Shown here one piece after another: positions 6,220 to 11,629 of a stretch of 11,629 bases of DNA. A model generated the notes under the pieces. The model did not search any database and was not told the DNA's origin. It worked only from the letters and a program-made list of their open reading frames with translations. Numbering within the stretch: position 1 is the first letter of the stretch; each line of letters begins with the position of its first letter. This DNA comes from Betaproteobacteria bacterium. Its GTDB lineage: Bacteria > Pseudomonadota > Gammaproteobacteria > Burkholderiales > SG8-41. The stretch is taken from NCBI GenBank assembly GCA_023266245.1, contig JAHFRO010000024.1, positions 12,842 to 24,470 on the forward strand, given 5' to 3'. The position numbers and the translations under genes were made by a program.

Positions 6220-6654
6220 ATGAAGTGGGTCACCCGAGAACGTCCCAAAATCGACCGCATCGCCTGTCCCTGGTTGATCGCCCGCTTCATCGACAAGGAA
6301 CCGGAGTTTCTTTACGTGCCGGCGGCTGAAGTGATGAAGGTGGCGAGAGAGACCGGCGCGGTTCCGTATGATGTTCCGGACGTCGAACTCGGCCACGTCG
6401 GCAAGCTGTGCAGCTTCGACGCGTTCCTCAGGAAATACGGGCTAAAAGACTCCGCCCTGCAGAAGTTGGCGTTGATCGTACGCGGCGCGGATACGTCACG
6501 TCTCGACCTCGCCCCCGAGTCGGCGGGACTCTACGCGATCTCCCGGGGCCTGTCGCAGAATTTCACCGATGACCACCAGATGCTTGAGCACGGGATGGTG
6601 GTCTACGACGCGCTCTACGCCTGGTGCCGCGAATCGGTGAAAAGTGAATGGTAG
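6220..6654 (+). CDS. Stand-alone ChrB C-terminal domain protein
   Basis: 144 residues matching the C-terminal domain of the chromate-resistance protein ChrB. Seen directly: MKWVTRERPKIDRIACPWLIARFID at the start, CSFDAFLRKYGL in the middle, and LAPESAGLYAISRGLS with a DDH motif (FTDDHQMLEHG) and YDALYAWC at the end. Full-length ChrB is about 300 residues and its N-terminal part is tied to DNA binding and chromate sensing; that part is absent, so this protein is probably not a complete repressor. ATG 6220 has a good GGAGG site seven bases upstream; an in-frame start at 6175 lies inside the small upstream frame and is less likely. The last codons (SVKSEW) are written in the GTGA-type 7-base repeat of the junction. 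It is probably co-transcribed with chrA and cytoplasmic; the conserved His, Asp and Cys could bind metal. Confidence 0.88.
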   Translation: MKWVTRERPKIDRIACPWLIARFIDKEPEFLYVPAAEVMKVARETGAVPYDVPDVELGHVGKLCSFDAFLRKYGLKDSALQKLALIVRGADTSRLDLAPESAGLYAISRGLSQNFTDDHQMLEHGMVVYDALYAWCRESVKSEW

Positions 6655-6723
6655 TCGGGCTTCGCTGCGAAGGCTGTTCGCCTTTCGCTTTTTACCCCTC
6701 ACCGTTCACTCTTTACCCTTCAC
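6637..6723. repeat. Convergent junction with 7-base GTGA-type degenerate repeats
   Basis: Reading on the minus strand from 6723, seven consecutive heptamers follow in strict 7-base register to 6675 (GTGAAGG, then GTAAAGA, with later units such as GTGAACG and GCGAAAG), fitting G-Y-R-A-R-N-R. The first unit overlaps the bepA stop. On the plus strand the end of the ChrB-domain gene carries GTGAAAA (6637-6643) and GTGAATG (6644-6650) in the same style. The two sides are inverted relative to each other, allowing an imperfect long stem. Confidence 0.65.
6667..6693 (+). terminator. Intrinsic terminator after the chrA operon
   Basis: GCGAAGGC (6667-6674) pairs with GCCTTTCGC (6680-6688) with one bulged T and a five-base loop, followed directly by TTTTT (6689-6693). 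This has the form of a Rho-independent terminator for plus-strand transcription from the chromate genes. It is embedded in the 7-base repeats. Confidence 0.6.
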
Positions 6724-8156
6724 GGCCTCTTGGCTTCCCTGCGCAGCTCCTCATCGAGCTGGCGCAGCTCTTTCAGCCGCGCCTCGGCGCTCGAGAGCTG
6801 ATAGAAATCACCGTCGCCGCTTTTCAGCCCGATCTGCAGCTGTTCCACCGCCGCGGTTACGTTGCCCATGCGCGCGTAGGCCTCGGCCTGCGCGCGGTGC
6901 TGCGCGAGGCGCTTGTTGAGCGCGGCGTAGCTGCGCGCCTGCAGCAAGTACAGCCGGTAATCGTCGGCAATCACCTGCAGCCGGCCCTCAACAAACTGCA
7001 GCGCGGCATCGGGCTGACGTGTCTGCAGCAGAGTGTTGGCGTAGTCGTAGATGAGCGCGCGGTAGGTCGGGTAGGTCCTCAGCCCCTCACGGTAGCAGGC
7101 AAGCGCCGCCGCCGGCTCGCCCGCGCTGTACGCCAGTGCGCAGGCGAGTGTCTCGACGATGGGGTTTGACGGCACGAGCTTGCGCAGCGCTTCGAGCTCC
7201 TTGCGCGCCCGCGCGTAGTCCTTGACGCGGATCAGGCTTGCGGCAAGCCCGTAACGGCTCGCCGCCTCGCTCAGGAACTTGCGCTCGGCGAGACCCTCCT
7301 CGAAGAAGGCAACGGCCTCGCGCGGCGGGTCGAGCTGCGCCTTGAGCTTGGCACGGATCAGCTGGAATTCGAGGCTGTCCAGCACCTGCCGGTAGGGCAA
7401 GCTCTGAGTGCGGCTCTGTAGGTCCGCGATGCGCTCGAAAGTGAGCGGGTGAGTGCGCAGATAGGACGGGGCGCCGGTTTCATAAATGCGGGTGGCGCGC
7501 TGCAGCCGCTCGAAGAAGCCCGCCATCGCCCGCGGATCAAAACCTGCCTGCTCGAGGATCTGCAGTCCGACGCGATCAGCCTCGCGCTCGTTATCGCGCG
7601 TGAAATTGAGCTGACTCTGGACCGCGCTCGCCTGCCCGAATGCGACGGCCGCTTCCGCCGCCTGTGAACTGACGCGTGACAGCAGGATCGCCGCCGCCAA
7701 CGCCGCAATCGAGGTGATCTGGCTCTGCTTCTGCTGCGCGATCATGCGCGCGATATGGCGCTGGGTGACGTGCGCGATTTCGTGGGCGAGTACACTCGCC
7801 AATTCGGACTCGCTCTGCGCGGTGAGAAGCAGCCCGGTATTGACGCCAACGAACCCGCCGGGCAGCGCGAAGGCGTTGATCTGTCTGTCCTGGATCAGGA
7901 AAAAGTCGAAATCCTGGCGCGAGCCCGGGCTGCGCGAGGCGAGCCGGTTGCCCAGGCCGCTGACGTAGTCGGTCGCTTCCGCATCGTCGAAGTAGCTGCG
8001 ATCGGCGCGGATCTCGCGCATGATGCTCTCGCCGAGCCGTCGCTCCTGCAGCGGCGAAAAGCTCGCCTGCGCGACCTCGCCCAGGTCGGGCAGGCCGTCG
8101 GCGAACACGCGCGGGATGGCGAGCAAGAGCAGCGTGAGAAATAGGCGCAAGCGCAT
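6720..8156 (-). CDS. bepA: Periplasmic M48 metalloprotease with TPR repeats, BepA/YfgC-like
   Basis: 478 residues, close to E. coli BepA (about 490). BepA is a periplasmic zinc protease and chaperone that helps LptD and other outer-membrane proteins mature at the BAM complex and degrades stalled ones. Seen directly: a signal peptide (MRLRLFLTLLLLAIPRVFA, cut near residue 19), zinc motif HEIAH (125-129), third ligand in NEREAD (E190, D194), and RTHPL with H236, which probably corresponds to the regulatory His switch of BepA. From about residue 270 a helical, alanine-rich region fits TPR repeats (for example YRALIYDYANTLLQTRQPDAAL). No ribosome site is seen ahead of ATG 8156. It is divergent from moaC and converges on the chromate genes. 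All catalytic residues are present. Confidence 0.93.
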   Translation of the reverse strand: MRLRLFLTLLLLAIPRVFADGLPDLGEVAQASFSPLQERRLGESIMREIRADRSYFDDAEATDYVSGLGNRLASRSPGSRQDFDFFLIQDRQINAFALPGGFVGVNTGLLLTAQSESELASVLAHEIAHVTQRHIARMIAQQKQSQITSIAALAAAILLSRVSSQAAEAAVAFGQASAVQSQLNFTRDNEREADRVGLQILEQAGFDPRAMAGFFERLQRATRIYETGAPSYLRTHPLTFERIADLQSRTQSLPYRQVLDSLEFQLIRAKLKAQLDPPREAVAFFEEGLAERKFLSEAASRYGLAASLIRVKDYARARKELEALRKLVPSNPIVETLACALAYSAGEPAAALACYREGLRTYPTYRALIYDYANTLLQTRQPDAALQFVEGRLQVIADDYRLYLLQARSYAALNKRLAQHRAQAEAYARMGNVTAAVEQLQIGLKSGDGDFYQLSSAEARLKELRQLDEELRREAKRP

Positions 8157-8161
8157 GATGC

Positions 8162-8189
8162 TATGATAATTCGGTTGCGCGGGAGTTCC
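8162..8189 (-). promoter_or_regulatory. Possible sigma-E-type promoter for bepA
   Basis: On the minus strand, GGAACT (8189-8184) and TCATA (8166-8162) are separated by 17 bases, resembling the extracytoplasmic-stress sigma factor consensus (GGAACTT and TCnnA). E. coli bepA is known to belong to the sigma-E regulon. The predicted transcript would start at or next to the ATG at 8156, giving a leaderless mRNA, which fits the absence of a ribosome site but weakens the call. Confidence 0.3.
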
Positions 8190-8227
8190 TACCTCGACTC
8201 GCGCGCGGCGCGCACGGAAAACGCAAT

Positions 8228-8722
8228 GTGAAAAAGCTCACCCATTTCGACGCGCGCGGCCAGGCGCGCATGGTTGACGTCGCAGCCAAGGGCGAAACGC
8301 AGCGCAGCGCACGCGCCGCCGGCCGCATCCGCATGCGCCCCGCGACGCTCAGGCAGATCGTCGCCGGCAGCGCCAGGAAGGGCGATGTGCTCGGCGTGGC
8401 GCGCATCGCCGCGATCCAGGCAGCCAAGCGCGCCAGCGAATTGATCCCGCTCTGCCACCCGCTCGCGCTCACGCACGTCAACGTGGACTTCACGGTGAAC
8501 AGGAAGGCGAGCGCTGTGGAGTGCGTGGCGACCGTCGCCACCGTCGGACGCACCGGGGTCGAGATGGAAGCGTTGACCGCGGTCGCGGTGGGGTTGCTCG
8601 CGATCTACGATATGTGCAAGGCGGTCGATCGCGGCATGCGTTTCGAATCCATACAGCTGCTTGAAAAAAAAGGCGGCAAATCCGGGCACTGGTCAGCGCG
8701 GCGCGCTCCCAAGCGCGTTTGA
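8228..8722 (+). CDS. moaC: Cyclic pyranopterin monophosphate synthase
   Basis: 164 residues, similar in length to E. coli MoaC (161). It works with MoaA to turn GTP into cyclic pyranopterin monophosphate, the first intermediate of molybdenum cofactor. Seen directly: LTHFDARGQARMVDVAAK at the start, ARIAAIQAAKRASELIPLCHPL, and TGVEMEALTAV followed by IYDMCKAVD. Residues corresponding to the known active site, K51, H77, E112, D128 and K131, are all in place at E. coli numbering. The only workable start is GTG 8228, since the overlapping ATG 8226 meets TGA at once; the ribosome site is weak (ACGGAA). It is divergent from bepA. A SoxCD sulfane dehydrogenase would need this cofactor, but other molybdoenzymes would too. 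Confidence 0.96.
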   Translation: MKKLTHFDARGQARMVDVAAKGETQRSARAAGRIRMRPATLRQIVAGSARKGDVLGVARIAAIQAAKRASELIPLCHPLALTHVNVDFTVNRKASAVECVATVATVGRTGVEMEALTAVAVGLLAIYDMCKAVDRGMRFESIQLLEKKGGKSGHWSARRAPKRV

Positions 8723-8831
8723 TCCTCAACCATCTTCAGCGGATCATCCCCCCTGTCATCGTCGTCAGAAATTTTCCCGGCTGAACGTGGTCTCAGTCGC
8801 CGGTGGACAGGGTTGGGAATCTTGGCTAGCA

Positions 8832-8861
8832 TTGGCTTCCATAAGCAGCGGCTAATATTCT
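8832..8861 (+). promoter_or_regulatory. Possible sox promoter in the moaC-soxY gap
   Basis: The 201-base gap from 8723 to 8923 holds no gene. TTGGCT (8832-8837) and TATTCT (8856-8861), 18 bases apart, could be a sigma-70 promoter; TAATAT at 8853 is an alternative -10. TTGGCT also occurs at 8822, a direct repeat ten bases upstream, which could be an operator half-site. The transcript leader would be about 55 bases. No clear terminator for moaC is visible. Confidence 0.3.
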
Positions 8862-8923
8862 CATCGAACTGCCCGGCGTGACAACGGCTCGCGCCGGCAT
8901 CAGACCGTAACAGAGGAGTGTCT

Positions 8924-9391
8924 ATGAATACATTGCGCAGATCGTTCCTGAAGCTTGCCGGCGGCGTGGGCACGCTCGCGGCAGCAGGTGCCGCAGGCCT
9001 GCTCGAGTCAACCCAGGCGTGGGCCTCGAACTGGAACAAGGCCGGCTTCGAATCGAAAGCGTTGGCCGACGTGCTCAACAACCTGGGCGCCGCCAACACG
9101 GTCGAGAGCAAGGACATTGTGATTACCGCCCCGGATATCGCCGAAAACGGCGCCGTGGTACCGGTAGCGGTCACCAGCAGGATACCCAACACCCAGCAGA
9201 TTTCGATCGTTGCCGAGAAAAACCCGTTTCCGCTGGCAGCGACGTTCGACGTCGCGAACGGCGGGGACGGCTATGTCTCGACCCGCATCAAGATGGGCCA
9301 GACCTCCAACGTGTGGGCGGTGGTAAAAGCGGACGGGAAGTTCTTCACCGCAAAAAAGGAAGTCAAGGTCACCGTCGGCGGCTGCGGCTGA
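8924..9391 (+). CDS. soxY: Thiosulfate-oxidation carrier protein SoxY
   Basis: 155 residues. In the periplasmic Sox cycle SoxYZ carries sulfur intermediates covalently on a cysteine near the SoxY C-terminus. Seen directly: a twin-arginine signal (LRRSFLKLAGG, cut near the alanine-rich end around residue 34), a beta-rich body (DIVITAPDIAENGAVVPVAV and ISIVAEKNPFPLAATF), and a C-terminus ending VGGCG with the carrier cysteine second from last. The usual ending is GGCGG; here one glycine is missing. AGAGGAG at 8912-8918 sits at the right distance for ATG 8924; the GTG at 8918 is too close. It is the first gene of the sox cluster. SoxY goes through Tat and probably carries SoxZ, which has no signal. 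Confidence 0.96.
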   Translation: MNTLRRSFLKLAGGVGTLAAAGAAGLLESTQAWASNWNKAGFESKALADVLNNLGAANTVESKDIVITAPDIAENGAVVPVAVTSRIPNTQQISIVAEKNPFPLAATFDVANGGDGYVSTRIKMGQTSNVWAVVKADGKFFTAKKEVKVTVGGCG

Positions 9392-9431
9392 TCGGGTGCC
9401 CGTGCGACTTAGTTGAAGAAAGGATCGGACC

Positions 9432-9752
9432 ATGGCTGAACCGATGAAAATCCGCGCCACGCTGCAGGGCGATGTCGCCGACGTGCGCATTCTCATGTTG
9501 CACCCGATGGAAACCGGCCAGCGCAAGGACGCGAAGGGCGAGATCGTGCCGCTGCACTTTATCCAGAGCGTGGTGGTGACCCATAACGGCAAGACGGTGC
9601 TCGACGCCCAGTGGAGCCAGGCGGTATCGCGCAATCCTTTTCTCGGCCTGCGCGTGAAGGGCGCCAAGGCCGGCGACAAGGTCAGCGTCACCTGGGTGGA
9701 CAACCAGGGCGAAAAACGCACCGACGAAGTTACCGTGGCAGCGGCTTCGTGA
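9432..9752 (+). CDS. soxZ: Thiosulfate-oxidation protein SoxZ
   Basis: 106 residues, the normal SoxZ length. It is the partner of SoxY in the SoxYZ carrier and supports docking of the Sox enzymes. Seen directly: KIRATLQGDVADVRILMLHPMETGQRKD near the start, then HFIQSVVVTHNGKTVLDAQWS and SRNPFLGLRVKGAKAGDKVSVTWVDNQG, the family's beta-sandwich pattern. It has no cysteine and no signal peptide, as expected if it is exported with SoxY. AAAGGA (9419-9424) serves ATG 9432. Gaps of 40 bases to soxY and 44 to soxA suggest one operon. Confidence 0.96.
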   Translation: MAEPMKIRATLQGDVADVRILMLHPMETGQRKDAKGEIVPLHFIQSVVVTHNGKTVLDAQWSQAVSRNPFLGLRVKGAKAGDKVSVTWVDNQGEKRTDEVTVAAAS

Positions 9753-9796
9753 TTGCGACCGGAGCCTTCACGCAATAACCAGAAGGGGAGGGAAAC

Positions 9797-10612
9797 ATGC
9801 GGAGAACGCGAGAGGGCATTGCCGCCGCAGCTATCGCATGCGTCGCTTTCTGCGGCACGGCGCTGGCGCAAAGCAAGGCCGATGACGGACTGGCGGTAGG
9901 CCGGCAGATGCTCGCCGAGGACAACCCGGGCGAACTGTGGATAGACCAGGGCAAGAAGCTGTTTTACGAAAAGCGGGGCCCCAAGAACGCGTCATTGGAG
10001 CAGTGCGACTTCGGGCTGGGCCCGGGGAAGCTCGAAGGCGCCAGCGCCCAGCTGCCGCGCTACTTCCCCGACACCGACAAGGTACAGGACCTGGAGTCAA
10101 GGCTGCTGACCTGTATGGTTCAACTGCAGGGGTTCAAACGCGAAGACATCGTCAAAACGGCGATTAGCCCTGCAGGTAGTCGCGGCTCCGATGTGGAGGC
10201 CTTGGCGATCTACATCACTTCCAGGTCGAACGGGATGACGATGAACGTGCGCCTCGCCCATCCCAAAGAACGCGAAATGTACAAGGCGGGCGAGTACCTC
10301 TTCCACCGGCGCAGTGGTCAGACGGACTTCGCGTGTGTTACCTGCCATGGCGAACCCGACAAGCGCATTCGCCTGCAGGACCTAGTGCACATGACCGACA
10401 AAAAGCAAATACAGGAGGTCGTCTCGACCTGGCCCGCGTATCGCGGCGCGCATTACGTGGTCCGAACCATGCAATGGCGGCTCTACGACTGCTTCTGGCA
10501 GATGCGGCTGCCCGAGCTAGAGTATGCGTCTGATGTGTCAATCGCGTTGACCACGTATCTCCACTATCAAGGCAATGGGGCCGTGATTCGGGTACCCGGA
10601 TTCAAGCGCTGA
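9797..10612 (+). CDS. soxA: SoxA, one-haem c-type cytochrome subunit of SoxXA
   Basis: 271 residues. SoxXA starts the cycle by oxidatively linking thiosulfate to the SoxY cysteine. A Sec signal ends at ALA (22-24) before QS. The conserved haem is CVTCH (180-184), and YDCFW (C232) supplies the cysteine that becomes the unusual persulfide-type axial ligand. The N-terminal haem site of two-haem SoxA proteins is absent: only C70 (LEQCDFG) and C106 (LLTCMV) remain, which in one-haem SoxA form a disulfide. This places it with the one-haem (type II) SoxXA enzymes. A GGGGAGGG ribosome site precedes ATG 9797. The 15-base gap to soxX, which holds a ribosome site, indicates close co-expression. Confidence 0.96.
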   Translation: MRRTREGIAAAAIACVAFCGTALAQSKADDGLAVGRQMLAEDNPGELWIDQGKKLFYEKRGPKNASLEQCDFGLGPGKLEGASAQLPRYFPDTDKVQDLESRLLTCMVQLQGFKREDIVKTAISPAGSRGSDVEALAIYITSRSNGMTMNVRLAHPKEREMYKAGEYLFHRRSGQTDFACVTCHGEPDKRIRLQDLVHMTDKKQIQEVVSTWPAYRGAHYVVRTMQWRLYDCFWQMRLPELEYASDVSIALTTYLHYQGNGAVIRVPGFKR

Positions 10613-10627
10613 GGAAGAGAGGAACCT

Positions 10628-11266
10628 ATGCGAAAAGCATGGTTGAAATGGACGATACTGGGTGCCCCGGCGCTGATTGCCGCGGGCTGTGCAACTTATC
10701 CCGATCAGCCGACTACGCGCCAGATCGCGGAGAAAATGGTGAGCGAAGGTTTCTCCGCACCGATGCCAGCCTTGCTGAAGCGCCTCGTGCAGGACAAGTC
10801 GCAGCAAATCTGCAGCAGGATCGGGGATGCCAAGCTCACGCAGGAAGAAGCTACGGAGGTCGTGAAACTCGCTCGCGAGTCCATCAAATACCCGGCTTCA
10901 GGCAAGCTGGTGGGCGACTGGAAACGCGGCGACCAGCTTGCGCATGATGGTGCCGGCGACCGTATCCAGTTCGGAAGGCTCGAGAAGCGCAAGGAAAACG
11001 GCGGGCTCTGCCAGAACTGCCATGCCCTCGCCCCCGGAGAGATAAACGTGGGCAATGTGGGACCAAGCCTGACCGGCTACGGCTTGCAGCGCGGAAATTC
11101 CGAGGCGATCGCGAAACTCACTTACGAGAGAATCTACAACGCGTGGGCGTACTCCCCCTGCTCCAACATGCCGCGCCTCGGCGCCACTGGCCACCTCACG
11201 CCGGAACAGGTCACCCACATGGTGGCTTATCTGATCGACCCCGCATCGCCGATCAACCAGCGTTAA
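10628..11266 (+). CDS. soxX: SoxX, c-type cytochrome subunit with lipoprotein signal
   Basis: 212 residues. One-haem partner of SoxA. Seen directly: haem site CQNCH (128-132), the VGPSLTGYG segment, and SNMPRLG with M181 as the likely distal ligand. The N-terminus has a clear lipobox, LIAAGC with C21, so the protein is predicted to be lipid-anchored rather than soluble. Between that cysteine and the haem lies a 100-residue extension with a DKSQQICSR segment (C62), and C178 lies just before the methionine ligand; these two cysteines might pair. AGAGGAA precedes ATG 10628. The stop codon TAA (11264-11266) lies inside the first downstream hairpin. The role of the extension is unknown. Confidence 0.95.
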   Translation: MRKAWLKWTILGAPALIAAGCATYPDQPTTRQIAEKMVSEGFSAPMPALLKRLVQDKSQQICSRIGDAKLTQEEATEVVKLARESIKYPASGKLVGDWKRGDQLAHDGAGDRIQFGRLEKRKENGGLCQNCHALAPGEINVGNVGPSLTGYGLQRGNSEAIAKLTYERIYNAWAYSPCSNMPRLGATGHLTPEQVTHMVAYLIDPASPINQR

Positions 11267-11388
11267 AGCGGACGCCGGAGGCGCCGCTTTAACTACGCGC
11301 GTTGGAACAGGACATAAAGCGGACACCAATGGCGCCGCTTTATTTGCGCGCGTTGGAACGGACGATACTGCCGCCGTTCAACGCGCGC
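11264..11388 (+). repeat. 51-base tandem duplication with three hairpins in the soxX-soxB gap
   Basis: Copies at 11264-11314 and 11315-11365 match at 40 of 51 positions. Each begins with perfect 8-base inverted arms TAAAGCGG and CCGCTTTA (11264-11271 with 11284-11291; 11315-11322 with 11335-11342). The first adds an inner CGCC/GGCG stem. The tail of copy 2, GCGCGCGTTGGAACGG (11346-11361), pairs with CCGTTCAACGCGCGC (11374-11388) with a single bulged G. Copy 2's first hairpin is followed by TTT. The rest of the gap, 11389-11481, holds nothing clear beyond a poor promoter-like stretch near 11430. Confidence 0.7.
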
Positions 11389-11481
11389 CAAGACTGACGC
11401 GCTTGCGGGCGGACCGGGGAAGGCTGGTTGCTTAGCCTCATTTTGCAGGCATTACTTTCTTGTTCGGATTGAGACTCGGCC

Positions 11482-11629
11482 ATGTCCCTCACGCGGCGCG
11501 AACTCCTGCAGATGCTGGCGGTGGCGGCGGCGTATGGCATGCCCCTCACCGAGCGCGCGGGCGCTGCGGCCCGCGCCGAGAGTTTCTACGATCTGCCCCC
11601 AGCCGGGGGAAACGTCACCCTGTTGCACT
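11482..11629 (+). CDS. soxB: SoxB, sulfate thiohydrolase, N-terminal fragment (runs off window)
   Basis: Only 49 codons are present. The start MSLTRRELLQMLAVAAAYG is a twin-arginine-like signal, and residues after it (FYDLPPAGGNVTLLH) match the beginning of the mature SoxB domain, where the metal-binding motif of the 5'-nucleotidase-like fold begins just past the window edge. SoxB is the periplasmic two-manganese enzyme that releases sulfate from SoxY-bound thiosulfonate. An in-frame TGA at 11470-11472 rules out a longer N-terminus. No strong ribosome site is visible. It lies 215 bases after soxX, a far larger gap than between the other sox genes, suggesting separate control. Confidence 0.9.
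   Translation, partial: MSLTRRELLQMLAVAAAYGMPLTERAGAAARAESFYDLPPAGGNVTLLH

Noticed and set aside
5628..6296. Minus-strand open frame of 222 codons opposite chrA
   Set aside because: It overlaps clear ChrA membrane segments and crosses into the ChrB-domain gene; its composition is low-complexity Ser/Ala/Thr with no motif.
10898..11329. Minus-strand open frame opposite soxX
   Set aside because: It is fully antisense to the SoxX haem domain and has no recognisable features.
11264..11388. CRISPR array
   Set aside because: There are only two imperfect copies, joined without spacers, and no cas genes are present.
4744..11629. A joint chromate-sulfur oxidation island
   Set aside because: Chromate and sulfate are similar oxyanions, but bepA and moaC lie between the two clusters and transcription units are separate; nothing in the sequence links them.

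Overview
The window looks like chromosomal DNA of a GC-rich, sulfur-oxidising proteobacterium, most likely a betaproteobacterium. I base that on the ValRS type, a divergent bepA/moaC pair, a soxYZAX-B order with a one-haem SoxA, and the generally high GC. The phylum-level call is inference from gene content; no 16S or other marker is present.

Layout. 1-1502 (+) is the C-terminal half of valS. 1599-4583 (-) is a run of five genes read right to left: a Ser/Thr protein kinase fused to a cyclic-nucleotide-binding domain, a small Flp-type prepilin, a TusA-type sulfur carrier, a tiny lipoprotein and a FecR-domain exported protein; the last two overlap by 4 bases. Divergent from the kinase, 4744-6654 (+) is a chromate module: a two-domain ChrA transporter, a 15-codon reading frame with a strong ribosome site, and a stand-alone ChrB C-terminal domain. 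6720-8156 (-) is a BepA-like M48 metalloprotease with TPR repeats. 8228-8722 (+) is moaC. 8924-11629 (+) is a thiosulfate-oxidation cluster, soxY-soxZ-soxA-soxX-soxB, with soxB cut by the window edge.

How the genes work together. SoxXA attaches thiosulfate to the C-terminal cysteine of SoxY in the SoxYZ carrier, and SoxB hydrolyses the sulfone; soxCD is not in the window. MoaC makes the molybdopterin precursor that a SoxCD enzyme would need, but moaC beside bepA is more likely an old housekeeping arrangement. ChrA plus the ChrB domain forms an oxyanion (chromate) efflux unit. The kinase/pilin/lipoprotein/FecR set suggests signalling linked to the cell envelope, with no known joint function.

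Non-coding structure is the most unusual part. Both convergent gene junctions (valS/fecR-like and chrB/bepA) hold short-period, GTGA-based degenerate repeats reading outward from the stop codons, with an 8-base period in one and a 7-base period in the other. The soxX-soxB gap holds a 51-base tandem duplication in which each copy folds as a hairpin, followed by a third long hairpin. A near-ideal CRP-type palindrome lies between the kinase and chrA, and a strong hairpin lies in the presumed chrA leader.
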